In this document: positions 5,847 through 11,976 of the stretch, piece after piece
How positions within the stretch are numbered: the stretch's first letter is position 1
Layout: the number at the start of each line of letters is the position of its first letter
Assembly (NCBI GenBank): GCA_013811855.1
Contig: JACCUL010000275.1
Coordinates: 1 to 15,609, forward strand
From: Acidimicrobiia bacterium
GTDB lineage: Bacteria; Actinomycetota; Acidimicrobiia; Acidimicrobiales; Ilumatobacteraceae
Reading direction: 5' to 3'
Length of the DNA: 15,609 nucleotides
Program-made: the position numbers and the translations under genes
The notes under the pieces: generated by a model
What the model was told of the DNA's origin: nothing
The model's input: the letters and a program-made list of their open reading frames with translations, nothing else
Database searches by the model: none

Positions 5847-7067
5847 GTGACGTCGGCCAGGGCTCCCCTCTCGAAGTTCCGTCGGCTCAGCATCACGCAC
5901 GCGTCGATGATGGGCGGCGACGCGGCGATGCTCGTCGCCCTCGCCGACTCGTTGTTCCTGCGCATCGACCTCGACACGGCGCGCACCAGGGTGCTGCTGT
6001 TCCTCGTCGTCAGCTTCGCCCCGTTCCTGTTCATCGCCCCGCTGATCGGGCCGGTCATCGATCGCATCGCCGGCGGGCGGCGGGCCGTCATCCAGATCGT
6101 GGCCCTGGCCCGCATCGTGCTGTCGCTGCTCATGGCGGCGTCGATCGACAGCCTGGCCCTGTTCCCCCTCGTCTTCGCCGCGCTGGTGCTGCAGAAGACG
6201 TACGTGGTGTCGAAGTCGGCGCTCGTGCCCTCGGTCGTGCGCACGGAGGGCGAGCTGGTCGAGGCCAACTCCAAGCTCGGGCTGATCGCCGGGCTCACCG
6301 GGTTCGTGGCCGTCATCCCGGCGGGGATCATCCAGCTCACCCCGGCCAAGGGCGGCGGGACGTTGATCTATGCCGCGCTGCTGTTCGCCGTCGCTCTGCT
6401 CAGTGCGACGCGGCTGTCGGCCGACGCCGTGGCCACGGACGACATCGACTCCGTCGAGCGGGGGCAGCTGCGCTCCACGGGCCTGCAGCTCGCTTCGGTG
6501 GCGATGCTCGTGATGCGTGGCGCGGTCGGGTTCGTGTTCTTCCACCTGGCCTTCTGGTTGCGCTCGCGGACGAACGGCACCGCCTGGTTCGGCGTGGCGA
6601 TCGGGTTGTCGGCGCTGGGCACGATGGTCGGCAACGCCATCGCGCCGGTGCTGCGGCGGCGGGCCAGCGAGGAGACGATGCTCATCGGCGCACTGGCGCT
6701 GTCGGGTGCGGCCGGCGTGATGGCCGGCCTGATCGGCGGGATCCCGGCCGGCGTCGGGCTCGCCGTCGCCGTGAACCTGTCGGCGGCCGTCGGTCGGCTT
6801 GGCTTCGAGAGCATCGTCCAACGCGACGCGCCGCACGCCAACCGCGGTCGGGCCTTCGCCAAGTTCGAGACCCGCTTCCAGTTGGCGTGGGCCGTCGCCG
6901 GGCTGGTGCCGGTGGTCATCGTGATCCCCGGCCGCATCGGGTTCGTGCTCGTCGGCGTCGCCGTGATCGTCGGCCTGGCGAACTACGCCACCGGCGCGCA
7001 GACCACCGGCGTGCGTCGGGCCCGCCGCCCGCGCCTGCCGTGGCGCACACCCCTCAGGCGTCGCTGA
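5847..7067 (+). CDS. Major facilitator superfamily (MFS) transporter, EntS-like
   Basis: A 406-residue polytopic membrane protein with about 11-12 hydrophobic helices, a normal size for an MFS carrier. The loop between helices 2 and 3 reads GPVIDRIAGGRRAVIQ, matching the MFS signature G-x3-D-R-x-G-R-R in degenerate form. Layout and sequence feel resemble the enterobactin-exporter/EntS branch, but substrate cannot be inferred. The C-terminus is strongly basic (RRARRPRLPWRTPLRRR), as expected for a cytoplasmic tail. The GTG start at 5847 is chosen because a -10 box lies just upstream. The gene's last 14 bases overlap the end of the opposite-strand gene at 7054. There is no evidence that it belongs to the phosphate operon; it has its own promoter after a candidate terminator. 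Confidence 0.8.
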   Translation: MTSARAPLSKFRRLSITHASMMGGDAAMLVALADSLFLRIDLDTARTRVLLFLVVSFAPFLFIAPLIGPVIDRIAGGRRAVIQIVALARIVLSLLMAASIDSLALFPLVFAALVLQKTYVVSKSALVPSVVRTEGELVEANSKLGLIAGLTGFVAVIPAGIIQLTPAKGGGTLIYAALLFAVALLSATRLSADAVATDDIDSVERGQLRSTGLQLASVAMLVMRGAVGFVFFHLAFWLRSRTNGTAWFGVAIGLSALGTMVGNAIAPVLRRRASEETMLIGALALSGAAGVMAGLIGGIPAGVGLAVAVNLSAAVGRLGFESIVQRDAPHANRGRAFAKFETRFQLAWAVAGLVPVVIVIPGRIGFVLVGVAVIVGLANYATGAQTTGVRRARRPRLPWRTPLRRR

Positions 7068-8244
7068 CGGGTGGTTCCTCCAGCCGGGCCAGCCACAGGC
7101 CCGGCGCGTCGAGCTCGTTGGGGGTGGGGATGGCGTCGGGGCGCCGCAGCAGGGGTTCCAGCCCCTTGTCACCGGCCCGGTCGACGACGCCCTGCACGAA
7201 CGCCTTGCCCCGGGCGATCTGGTCGTCACCGAGGCGGATCCCGAGGAGCTGCTCGACGAACAGATCGGAGGCCGACGTCTCGACGCGCCGTCGGCGGGCG
7301 GCCTCGGCGATGCGCAACGCGTTGCCGCCGACGACGCGCACGGCGACGGCGTCGACGACCCAGTCCGTGTAGCCGACGACGACGGCGACGAGCGTGTCGA
7401 GTCTCGGCTGCAACGCCCGCTGCTCGTCGGACGTGACCGCGCCGAGAACGACCGCCGGGTCGCCGAGCGCCTGCTGGAGCGCGGCCATCGGATCCTCGGC
7501 TCCGACGTCGAGCGAGCCGATCCGGTCGGCGACCGCGCTGGCGTCGGGTCGGAAGCCGGCGACGTGGCGACGGACGAGGTCAGACAGAGCGTCGCGCAGG
7601 TGGTCGGCGGTGAAGAGCGCGTAGCCGGCCATCTCGTGGGCCAGGACCCACAGGCGCATCTCGTCGACGGGGATCTCCCAGTCCGTGGCGAAGCCGTCGA
7701 TGTTGGCCGGCACCAGGCTGACCGTGGCCGGCCGGCGGGGGATCGGCAGGTCGTGGGTCCCGAACGCCCGCGTCGCCAGACGGCCGACCATCGAACCGAC
7801 GGACATGCCGAGCATCGCCGGGGCCAGCATCTTCGAGAGGCCGGCCATCATCGCCATCATCGGATCGTCCGTCGTGTCGGCTTCGGTGTCCTGCGTGCCG
7901 AGCGCGGTGGCCATCTCCGTGAACAGGTGGCGGTAGGCGTCGAGCGTGGCGCTGGCCCACTGGCTGCGCGTGACGACCTGCGGTTCTGGCGCCACCGCCG
8001 CCGAGCCGACGGTGTCGGCGACGTGGAACCAGGCCAGCCGGGCCAGCTCGCCGTAGGCGAGGCGCACCGCGGGGTCGACGTTGGGTTCCGCGGCGCCGCC
8101 GCTCGAGCCGAGCTGGGCGAACTGGCGGGCGGCGTCCCAGTTCAACGGGCCTTGGCCGGCGAGCGCTTTGGCCAGGTCACCGAACATCGGGAGGGAGAGG
8201 AACGGGTCGTCCGGGCGCTCGTCGGGACTCGATCCGTCGGGCAT
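7054..8244 (-). CDS. Zincin-like DUF2342-family protein (putative zinc-dependent hydrolase)
   Basis: A 396-residue cytoplasmic protein with the overall pattern of the actinobacterial DUF2342/TIGR03624 'putative hydrolase' family. A polar N-terminus (PDDPFLSLPMFGDLAKALAG) is followed by a Met/Gly-rich segment (about 127-155). The metal-site helix with LWVLAHEMAGYALF comes at about 198-211, then a C-terminal helical region that includes ALRIAEAARRRRVETS. In zincins the motif is HExxH; here it is His203-Glu204-Met-Ala-Gly207, so the second zinc-ligand histidine is absent and peptidase activity is doubtful. The ATG at 8244 is preferred over an upstream in-frame start at 8298 because a TAGCAT -10 box sits 7 nt before it, implying a leaderless message. 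It diverges from the epimerase-like gene and overlaps the MFS gene tail to tail. Confidence 0.75.
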   Translation of the reverse strand: MPDGSSPDERPDDPFLSLPMFGDLAKALAGQGPLNWDAARQFAQLGSSGGAAEPNVDPAVRLAYGELARLAWFHVADTVGSAAVAPEPQVVTRSQWASATLDAYRHLFTEMATALGTQDTEADTTDDPMMAMMAGLSKMLAPAMLGMSVGSMVGRLATRAFGTHDLPIPRRPATVSLVPANIDGFATDWEIPVDEMRLWVLAHEMAGYALFTADHLRDALSDLVRRHVAGFRPDASAVADRIGSLDVGAEDPMAALQQALGDPAVVLGAVTSDEQRALQPRLDTLVAVVVGYTDWVVDAVAVRVVGGNALRIAEAARRRRVETSASDLFVEQLLGIRLGDDQIARGKAFVQGVVDRAGDKGLEPLLRRPDAIPTPNELDAPGLWLARLEEPPVSDA

Positions 8245-8251
8245 GAACTCG

Positions 8252-8257
8252 ATGCTA
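8252..8257 (-). promoter_or_regulatory. -10 box (TAGCAT) of the DUF2342-family gene
   Basis: Read on the minus strand, TAGCAT is followed by 7 nt (CGAGTTC) and the ATG at 8244-8242. The box matches that of the MFS gene exactly, and the spacing implies a leaderless transcript. No clear -35 box is seen. Confidence 0.5.
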
Positions 8258-8275
8258 CGTGGAGATCCCGCCGCG

Positions 8276-8281
8276 TATCCT
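8276..8281 (+). promoter_or_regulatory. -10 box (TATCCT) of the leader ORF and epimerase-like gene
   Basis: TATCCT ends 6 nt before the GTG at 8288, which begins the 31-residue leader ORF. A transcript from here would start at about that GTG and be leaderless. The divergent -10 box of the minus-strand gene is only 18 nt away, so the two promoters may compete. Confidence 0.4.
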
Positions 8282-8287
8282 CGGCTC

Positions 8288-8383
8288 GTGACGGTCACTG
8301 CGTTCCCCGGCCACGCAGGCCGTTGTCAGCCGCTCGCTCGCTGGCGCTCGCTCGCTCGCATCGTCACGAGGGTGCACCGGTGA
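8288..8383 (+). CDS. 31-residue leader ORF made by duplication of the downstream gene start
   Basis: The ORF starts at GTG 8288 directly after a -10 box and ends at TGA 8381-8383, which overlaps the next gene's GTG at 8380 (GTGA). Its first residues, MTVTAFPGHAG, nearly repeat the downstream N-terminus MTVTAFPAHAR, because 35 bp are duplicated. After that it reads through a CGCTCG-rich repeat into SLARIVTRVHR. It is probably not a functional protein. Its likely effect is to carry ribosomes from a leaderless start to the gene's own start codon. Alternatively it is a neutral by-product of a repeat insertion. Confidence 0.45.
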   Translation: MTVTAFPGHAGRCQPLARWRSLARIVTRVHR

Positions 8384-8414
8384 CGGTCACTGCGTTCCCC
8401 GCCCACGCACGCCG
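8288..8414 (+). repeat. 35-bp direct repeat, 92 bp apart, around a CGCTCG-rich insert
   Basis: Copy 1 (8288-8322) and copy 2 (8380-8414) match at 33 of 35 bases. Each begins with the 11-nt palindrome GTGACGGTCAC, which includes the GTG start. Between them lies a second repeat in which CGCTCGCTCGCT occurs at 8331-8342 and again at 8345-8356. The arrangement looks like a small insertion that duplicated the gene start, or a tandem duplication later filled in. Confidence 0.7.
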
Positions 8415-9366
8415 GCGACGGGTCCACGTCACGGGCGCCGACGGCAACCTCGGACGCAGGGTGCTGACCCGGCTGTCCGCCGAGCCCGACCTGCGCGACG
8501 GTTCGGCGCGGGCCAGCGATGTCGTCGTCCACCTCGGCGCCGGCGACCACGACACGCGGGCCCGGCGCCGGGAGAACGTCACCGACGGCGCGGCGGCCAT
8601 GTTGGACGACGCCACCGTCGGCGGCGCCGGACACCTCGTGCTGGTGTCGTCGGCGATGGTCTACGGCGCGTACGCCAACAACCCGGTGCCCCTGACGGAG
8701 GACGCCATCCTCCGGCCCGACGCCGAGTTCGTGTACGCCCGCCAGCTCGCCACCGTCGAGTCGATGGCCGACCGCTGGCGGCGCGCCACCCCAGGCCGCA
8801 CCGTGACCGTGCTGCGCCCCGTCGTCGTGATGGCCGCCGACGGCACTTCGTCGCTGGCCCGCGCCATCGCCTCTGGGCTCGGACGCCGACTCGGCGAGGA
8901 GGACTCGGCCGCCCAGTTCCTGCACCTCGACGACCTCGCCTCGGCCATCGTGCTCGCCGTGACACGGCGCATGGACGGCGTGTTCAACGTGGCGCCCGAC
9001 GGGTGGATCCCCGCCGAACGGGTGCGGGCGCTGACGGGCGAGTCGCCCCGCATCAAGCTGCCCGACCGCGTGGCCCAGGTCGTCGACGCGGTGCGCTGGC
9101 GCTTCCAACGCGGCCCGATCCCACCCGGTCTGCGCAGCTACATCCGTGAGCCGTGGTTGGTCGCCAACGACCGGCTCAAGGCCGAGGGGTGGCAGCCGGC
9201 AGTGACGAACGAGCAGGCCTACGTCGAGGGCACGGAGTCACGGTGGTGGACGATGATCACGCCGAAGCGGCGCCAGGAGCTGTCGTTGTCGGCGATGGCC
9301 GTGGCCACCGTCGGCGGAGCGGTCGCCGCGTTCAGCCTGTCGAGGGCGTGGCGTCGACGGAGGTGA
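8380..9366 (+). CDS. NAD(P)-binding epimerase/dehydratase-like protein with C-terminal membrane helix
   Basis: A 328-residue extended-SDR-like protein. The N-terminal Rossmann motif TGADGNLG (18-25) has the GxxGxxG glycines. It is followed by VVVHLGAG (48-55), SSAMVYG (90-96) with the usual active-site Ser/Tyr neighbourhood, and VLRPVVV further on. The expected YxxxK dyad reads Y119-A-R-Q-L123, so the catalytic lysine is missing. The segment between the first helix and VVVHLG is about 20 residues instead of the usual 40-50, so strands 2-3 seem to be lost. A hydrophobic helix near 300-322 with a basic tail (SRAWRRRR) suggests membrane attachment. Such changes point to a binding or scaffold role, or a specialised reaction. 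The GTG at 8380 overlaps the leader ORF stop. The 3' end overlaps the convergent gene by 35 bp. Confidence 0.72.
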   Translation: MTVTAFPAHARRRRVHVTGADGNLGRRVLTRLSAEPDLRDGSARASDVVVHLGAGDHDTRARRRENVTDGAAAMLDDATVGGAGHLVLVSSAMVYGAYANNPVPLTEDAILRPDAEFVYARQLATVESMADRWRRATPGRTVTVLRPVVVMAADGTSSLARAIASGLGRRLGEEDSAAQFLHLDDLASAIVLAVTRRMDGVFNVAPDGWIPAERVRALTGESPRIKLPDRVAQVVDAVRWRFQRGPIPPGLRSYIREPWLVANDRLKAEGWQPAVTNEQAYVEGTESRWWTMITPKRRQELSLSAMAVATVGGAVAAFSLSRAWRRRR

Positions 9367-10180
9367 CGGTGGGGTCGGTCGCATCGGTCGTCGATGGGAC
9401 CGACGTGGTCGGCGTCGATGAGTCGACCGACGTGGACGTCGGGACCGAGCTCGGGATCGTCGACGGTTGTGGTTCGGTGGCGGCCGGGGGATCGGTCGAC
9501 GCAACGGTCAGGACGGTGGTCACCGGCGGGAGGACCGGGATCGTCTCGACGGGCATCAGCTCGACCCGGCGGCCATCGCGCCGGTAGCACAGCCCGACCA
9601 GCGCGCCGCTGGCGTCGAGCACGGGCGTGCCGTCGTCGACGTCGAGCGCGACGAGGTCGCTGAGGGCGATGACGGTGGGCTCGGGCCCGTCGACGAGCAC
9701 GGTGTCGGTGGGGACCACGCTGCCGATGGCGAGCTCGACCGCCTGCTCGGTCGTGTCGGGCAGAACGACGACGGCGATGCCGCCCGCCGACGCCGCGCGC
9801 ACGACCTCGACGCGCACGGCGCGCCCGGACGGCAACTGCACGTTCACCCAGTCGGCCGCGTGGACCGTGGCGTCGAGGGTGGTCAACGCCAGGTGCCCGT
9901 CCCCGACAGGCGTGGCCATCGGCAGCGGGACCTGGATGGAGACGGAGGCGAACGAGGCCGGCTGGCCACCGGGCGTCGCCGACGAGGCGTCCGACACGGT
10001 GGCGGGACCGCGTCCGGGCGTCACGGTGACGGCCAGCGCGCCGATCAGGAGGAGGCTGAGGGTGGCGCTGGAGAGGATGAGGAGCCGACCCGCGGTCGTC
10101 GTCGGCTCGTGCGGTGGCGGCGGGAGCTCCGACGGATGACGCCATGGGCGCTCGTGCGGCGGCAACGGGCCAGGGTTCAC
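9332..10180 (-). CDS. Membrane-anchored degenerate trypsin-like protein with Thr/Pro-rich tail
   Basis: A 282-residue protein beginning at the GTG at 10180, chosen because a TACGCT -10 box lies 8 nt upstream; the frame itself stays open much further. Residues 1-30 are Pro-rich and contain RPWRHPSEL, a motif I associate with actinobacterial anchored proteins. One membrane helix (about 33-53) follows. An all-beta region (about 75-215) has the rhythm of a trypsin-like (S1) fold, ending with DDGTPVLDASGALVGLCY where active proteases have GDSGGPV. The nucleophile serine is replaced and no clear His/Asp partners are seen, so it is probably an inactive pseudo-protease facing outward. The last ~55 residues are Ser/Thr/Pro-rich low complexity, likely a cell-wall-spanning linker. 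Function unknown. Confidence 0.65.
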   Translation of the reverse strand: MNPGPLPPHERPWRHPSELPPPPHEPTTTAGRLLILSSATLSLLLIGALAVTVTPGRGPATVSDASSATPGGQPASFASVSIQVPLPMATPVGDGHLALTTLDATVHAADWVNVQLPSGRAVRVEVVRAASAGGIAVVVLPDTTEQAVELAIGSVVPTDTVLVDGPEPTVIALSDLVALDVDDGTPVLDASGALVGLCYRRDGRRVELMPVETIPVLPPVTTVLTVASTDPPAATEPQPSTIPSSVPTSTSVDSSTPTTSVPSTTDATDPTVTSVDATPSTG

Positions 10181-10188
10181 GTGGGCGC

Positions 10189-10194
10189 AGCGTA
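10189..10194 (-). promoter_or_regulatory. -10 box (TACGCT) of the pseudo-protease gene
   Basis: On the minus strand, TACGCT lies 8 nt before the GTG at 10180. No ribosome site intervenes. It fits the leaderless pattern seen at other genes in the window. Confidence 0.4.
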
Positions 10195-10266
10195 GCCAGG
10201 GCCCCGGCCCGCCGACCGTCGCCCCCTGGCCCCCTCCGGCCCGGCCGGGCGCGGCGGACCCACGAG

Positions 10267-10272
10267 TACGAT
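10267..10272 (+). promoter_or_regulatory. -10 box (TACGAT) of moaE
   Basis: TACGAT is followed by 7 nt and the GTG at 10280. The ATG at 10271, an alternative in-frame start, lies inside this box. If the box is real, that ATG cannot be in the mRNA. No good -35 is seen upstream; the 80-base divergent gap is otherwise plain GC-rich sequence. Confidence 0.5.
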
Positions 10273-10279
10273 GCGGCCC

Positions 10280-10750
10280 GTGCAGGCACCCGCTCCCGGC
10301 GACGACTGGTTGTCGTTGACGGCCGAGGAGCTGCCGGTGGGGATGGTCTACGACTGGGCCGTGCGGCCGTCGTGCGGGGCCGTCGTGCTGTTCAGCGGCA
10401 CCGTCCGCGATCACGCCGAGGGCCGCGACGCGGTCGAGCATCTGACCTACGAGGCGTACGAGGAGGCCGTCGAGGCCCGCCTGACGGCCATCGCCGGTGA
10501 GGTCCGTCAGCGGTGGGGCACCGTCGGGAGGGTGGCCCTGATCCACCGCCTCGGTCGGCTCGACGTCGGCGAGTCGTCGGTGCTCGTCGTGGTGTCGGCA
10601 CCGCACCGTGGCGAGGCGTTCGACGCCGCCCGCTTCGGCATCGACGCATTGAAGTCGTCCGTGCCGATCTGGAAGCACGAGGTGTGGACTGGCGGCGCGG
10701 CCTGGGGCGCCGACGCCGTCCCGATCGCGGAGGCGGGGACCGTCGCGTGA
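10280..10750 (+). CDS. moaE: Molybdopterin synthase catalytic subunit MoaE
   Basis: A 156-residue protein (159 if the ATG at 10271 is used). MoaE pairs with MoaD, the sulfur carrier, to turn cyclic pyranopterin monophosphate into molybdopterin. Family marks are clear: GAVVLFSGTVRDHAEGR (about 33-49), LTYEAYEEAV, HRLGRLDVGESSVLVVVSAPHR (about 89-110), and the C-terminal active-site region DALKSSVPIWKHE (about 122-134) with the conserved lysines Lys125 and Lys132. Start choice follows the -10 box 7 nt upstream of the GTG at 10280. No moaD or other moa gene is nearby, so the partner is encoded elsewhere. Its stop overlaps the GTG of the next small gene (GTGA), starting a compact four-gene run. 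Confidence 0.9.
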   Translation: MQAPAPGDDWLSLTAEELPVGMVYDWAVRPSCGAVVLFSGTVRDHAEGRDAVEHLTYEAYEEAVEARLTAIAGEVRQRWGTVGRVALIHRLGRLDVGESSVLVVVSAPHRGEAFDAARFGIDALKSSVPIWKHEVWTGGAAWGADAVPIAEAGTVA

Positions 10751-10965
10751 CCTGGGTGATCGTGGCGATCGTCGTGGTCGTCGTGCTCGGCGCCGTGGGC
10801 GTGATCGTGCGCCGCCGGGCGCAAGGCGCCGACGGTGTCGAGATGTTCCAGCGTCAGATCGACGCGCTGTCGCCCGAGGCCCGGCGTCCGGTCGTCGACC
10901 AGGTGCAGCAGCTCGACCCCGACGCCGACGACCCCGACGACCGGGACGACCCGCGTGGCTCGTGA
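10747..10965 (+). CDS. 72-residue single-pass membrane protein
   Basis: Starts at GTG 10747, overlapping the moaE stop (GTGA), and ends at TGA 10963-10965, ten bases into mreB. The N-terminus TWVIVAIVVVVVLGAVGVIV is one membrane helix, followed by a basic RRR stop-transfer and a short amphipathic stretch (VEMFQRQIDALSPEARRPVV). The last ~20 residues are Asp/Pro-rich and acidic. No known family is recognised. Its position overlapping mreB suggests coordinated expression. A role in placing MreB at the membrane is possible but is inference only. Confidence 0.65.
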   Translation: MTWVIVAIVVVVVLGAVGVIVRRRAQGADGVEMFQRQIDALSPEARRPVVDQVQQLDPDADDPDDRDDPRGS

Positions 10966-11959
10966 TCTTGCCATCGACCTCGGCACGGCCAACACGCTCG
11001 TCTACATGAAGGGGCGGGGGATCGTGCTCAACGAGCCCTCCGTCATCGCCCTCAACCGCCAGACCGGCGAGGTTCTGGCGACGGGTCGCGAGGCGTGGCA
11101 GATGATCGGCCGTACGCCCGGGTACATCGTCGCCGTCCGGCCGCTGCGCGGCGGCGCCATCACCGACTTCGAGATCACCGAGCGGATGATCCGGTTGCTC
11201 TTGCAACGAGTCGGTGTGAGCCGGTTCACGCGCCCGAAGGTCGTCATCTGTGTGCCGTCGGCGATCACGGAGGTCGAGCGGCGCGCCGTCACCGACGCCG
11301 CCCGCCGCGCCGGCGCCGCCGACGCCAACCTGATCGAGCAGCCGATGGCGGCGGCGATCGGCGCCGACCTGCCCATCGACGAGCCGGTCGGCAACATGGT
11401 CATCGACATCGGCGGCGGCACGAGCGAGACGGCGGTGATCAGCCTTGGCGGCATCGTCGCCCTGGAGGCGGTGCGCGTCGGGTCGTTCGACATCGACGCG
11501 GCGATCCAGAACTACGTGCGCCGCGAGCACGGGATCGCCATCGGGGAGCGCACGGCGGAGGAGATCAAGGTCGCCATCGGGTCGGCCGACCCCACCGTGG
11601 ACGAGAACCAGGCCGAGGTGCGCGGGCGGGACCTGATGACTGGCTTGCCCAAGACCGTCGTGCTGTCGCCCGAGGAGATCCGCTTCGCCATCGAGGACGT
11701 CGTGTCGTCGATCATCGCCTCGGTCATCCGCTGCCTGGCCAAGGCGCCGCCCGAGCTGTCGCAGGACTTCCTCGTGCGCGGCATGTATCTCGTCGGTGGC
11801 GGCGGACTGCTGCGCGGGCTGGCCCAGCGCATCGAGCGGGAGACGAGCGTGCCCGTGCGCATGTCGAACGTGCCGCTGGAGGCCGTCGTGCTCGGCGCCG
11901 GTCACGTCATCGAGCACTACGAGGCGCTCAAGGGCATGTTCATGGGTGTCCGCCGCTGA
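10955..11959 (+). CDS. mreB: Actin-like cell-shape protein MreB
   Basis: A 334-residue bacterial actin. The phosphate-1 loop is DLAIDLGTANTLVYMKG (about 4-20) and the phosphate-2 loop is VIDIGGGTSETAVIS (about 149-163). The catalytic-region Glu lies in LIEQPMAAAIGADLP (about 126-140), and the adenosine motif LVGGGGLLRGL is near 287-297. All are conserved, so it should bind ATP and form membrane-associated filaments guiding lateral wall synthesis. The frame is open upstream, but the GTG at 10955 gives the standard N-terminus. It overlaps the preceding small gene by 11 nt, implying coupling. Unusually, no mreC, mreD, pbp2 or rodA follows; the next gene is an RNase. An Mbl-like paralogue is the alternative label. 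Confidence 0.92.
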   Translation: MARDLAIDLGTANTLVYMKGRGIVLNEPSVIALNRQTGEVLATGREAWQMIGRTPGYIVAVRPLRGGAITDFEITERMIRLLLQRVGVSRFTRPKVVICVPSAITEVERRAVTDAARRAGAADANLIEQPMAAAIGADLPIDEPVGNMVIDIGGGTSETAVISLGGIVALEAVRVGSFDIDAAIQNYVRREHGIAIGERTAEEIKVAIGSADPTVDENQAEVRGRDLMTGLPKTVVLSPEEIRFAIEDVVSSIIASVIRCLAKAPPELSQDFLVRGMYLVGGGGLLRGLAQRIERETSVPVRMSNVPLEAVVLGAGHVIEHYEALKGMFMGVRR

Positions 11960-11976
11960 GGCATGCTCCTCTTCCG

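Noticed and set aside
8245..8298. Upstream in-frame start (8298) for the DUF2342-family gene
   Set aside because: It would place the start upstream of the -10 box TAGCAT and inside the divergent promoter; the ATG at 8244 fits better.
9332..11917. 861-codon minus-strand open frame reaching through moaE and mreB
   Set aside because: Only the last 282 codons have protein-like features; the rest is low-complexity antisense of recognised genes, an effect of very high GC content.
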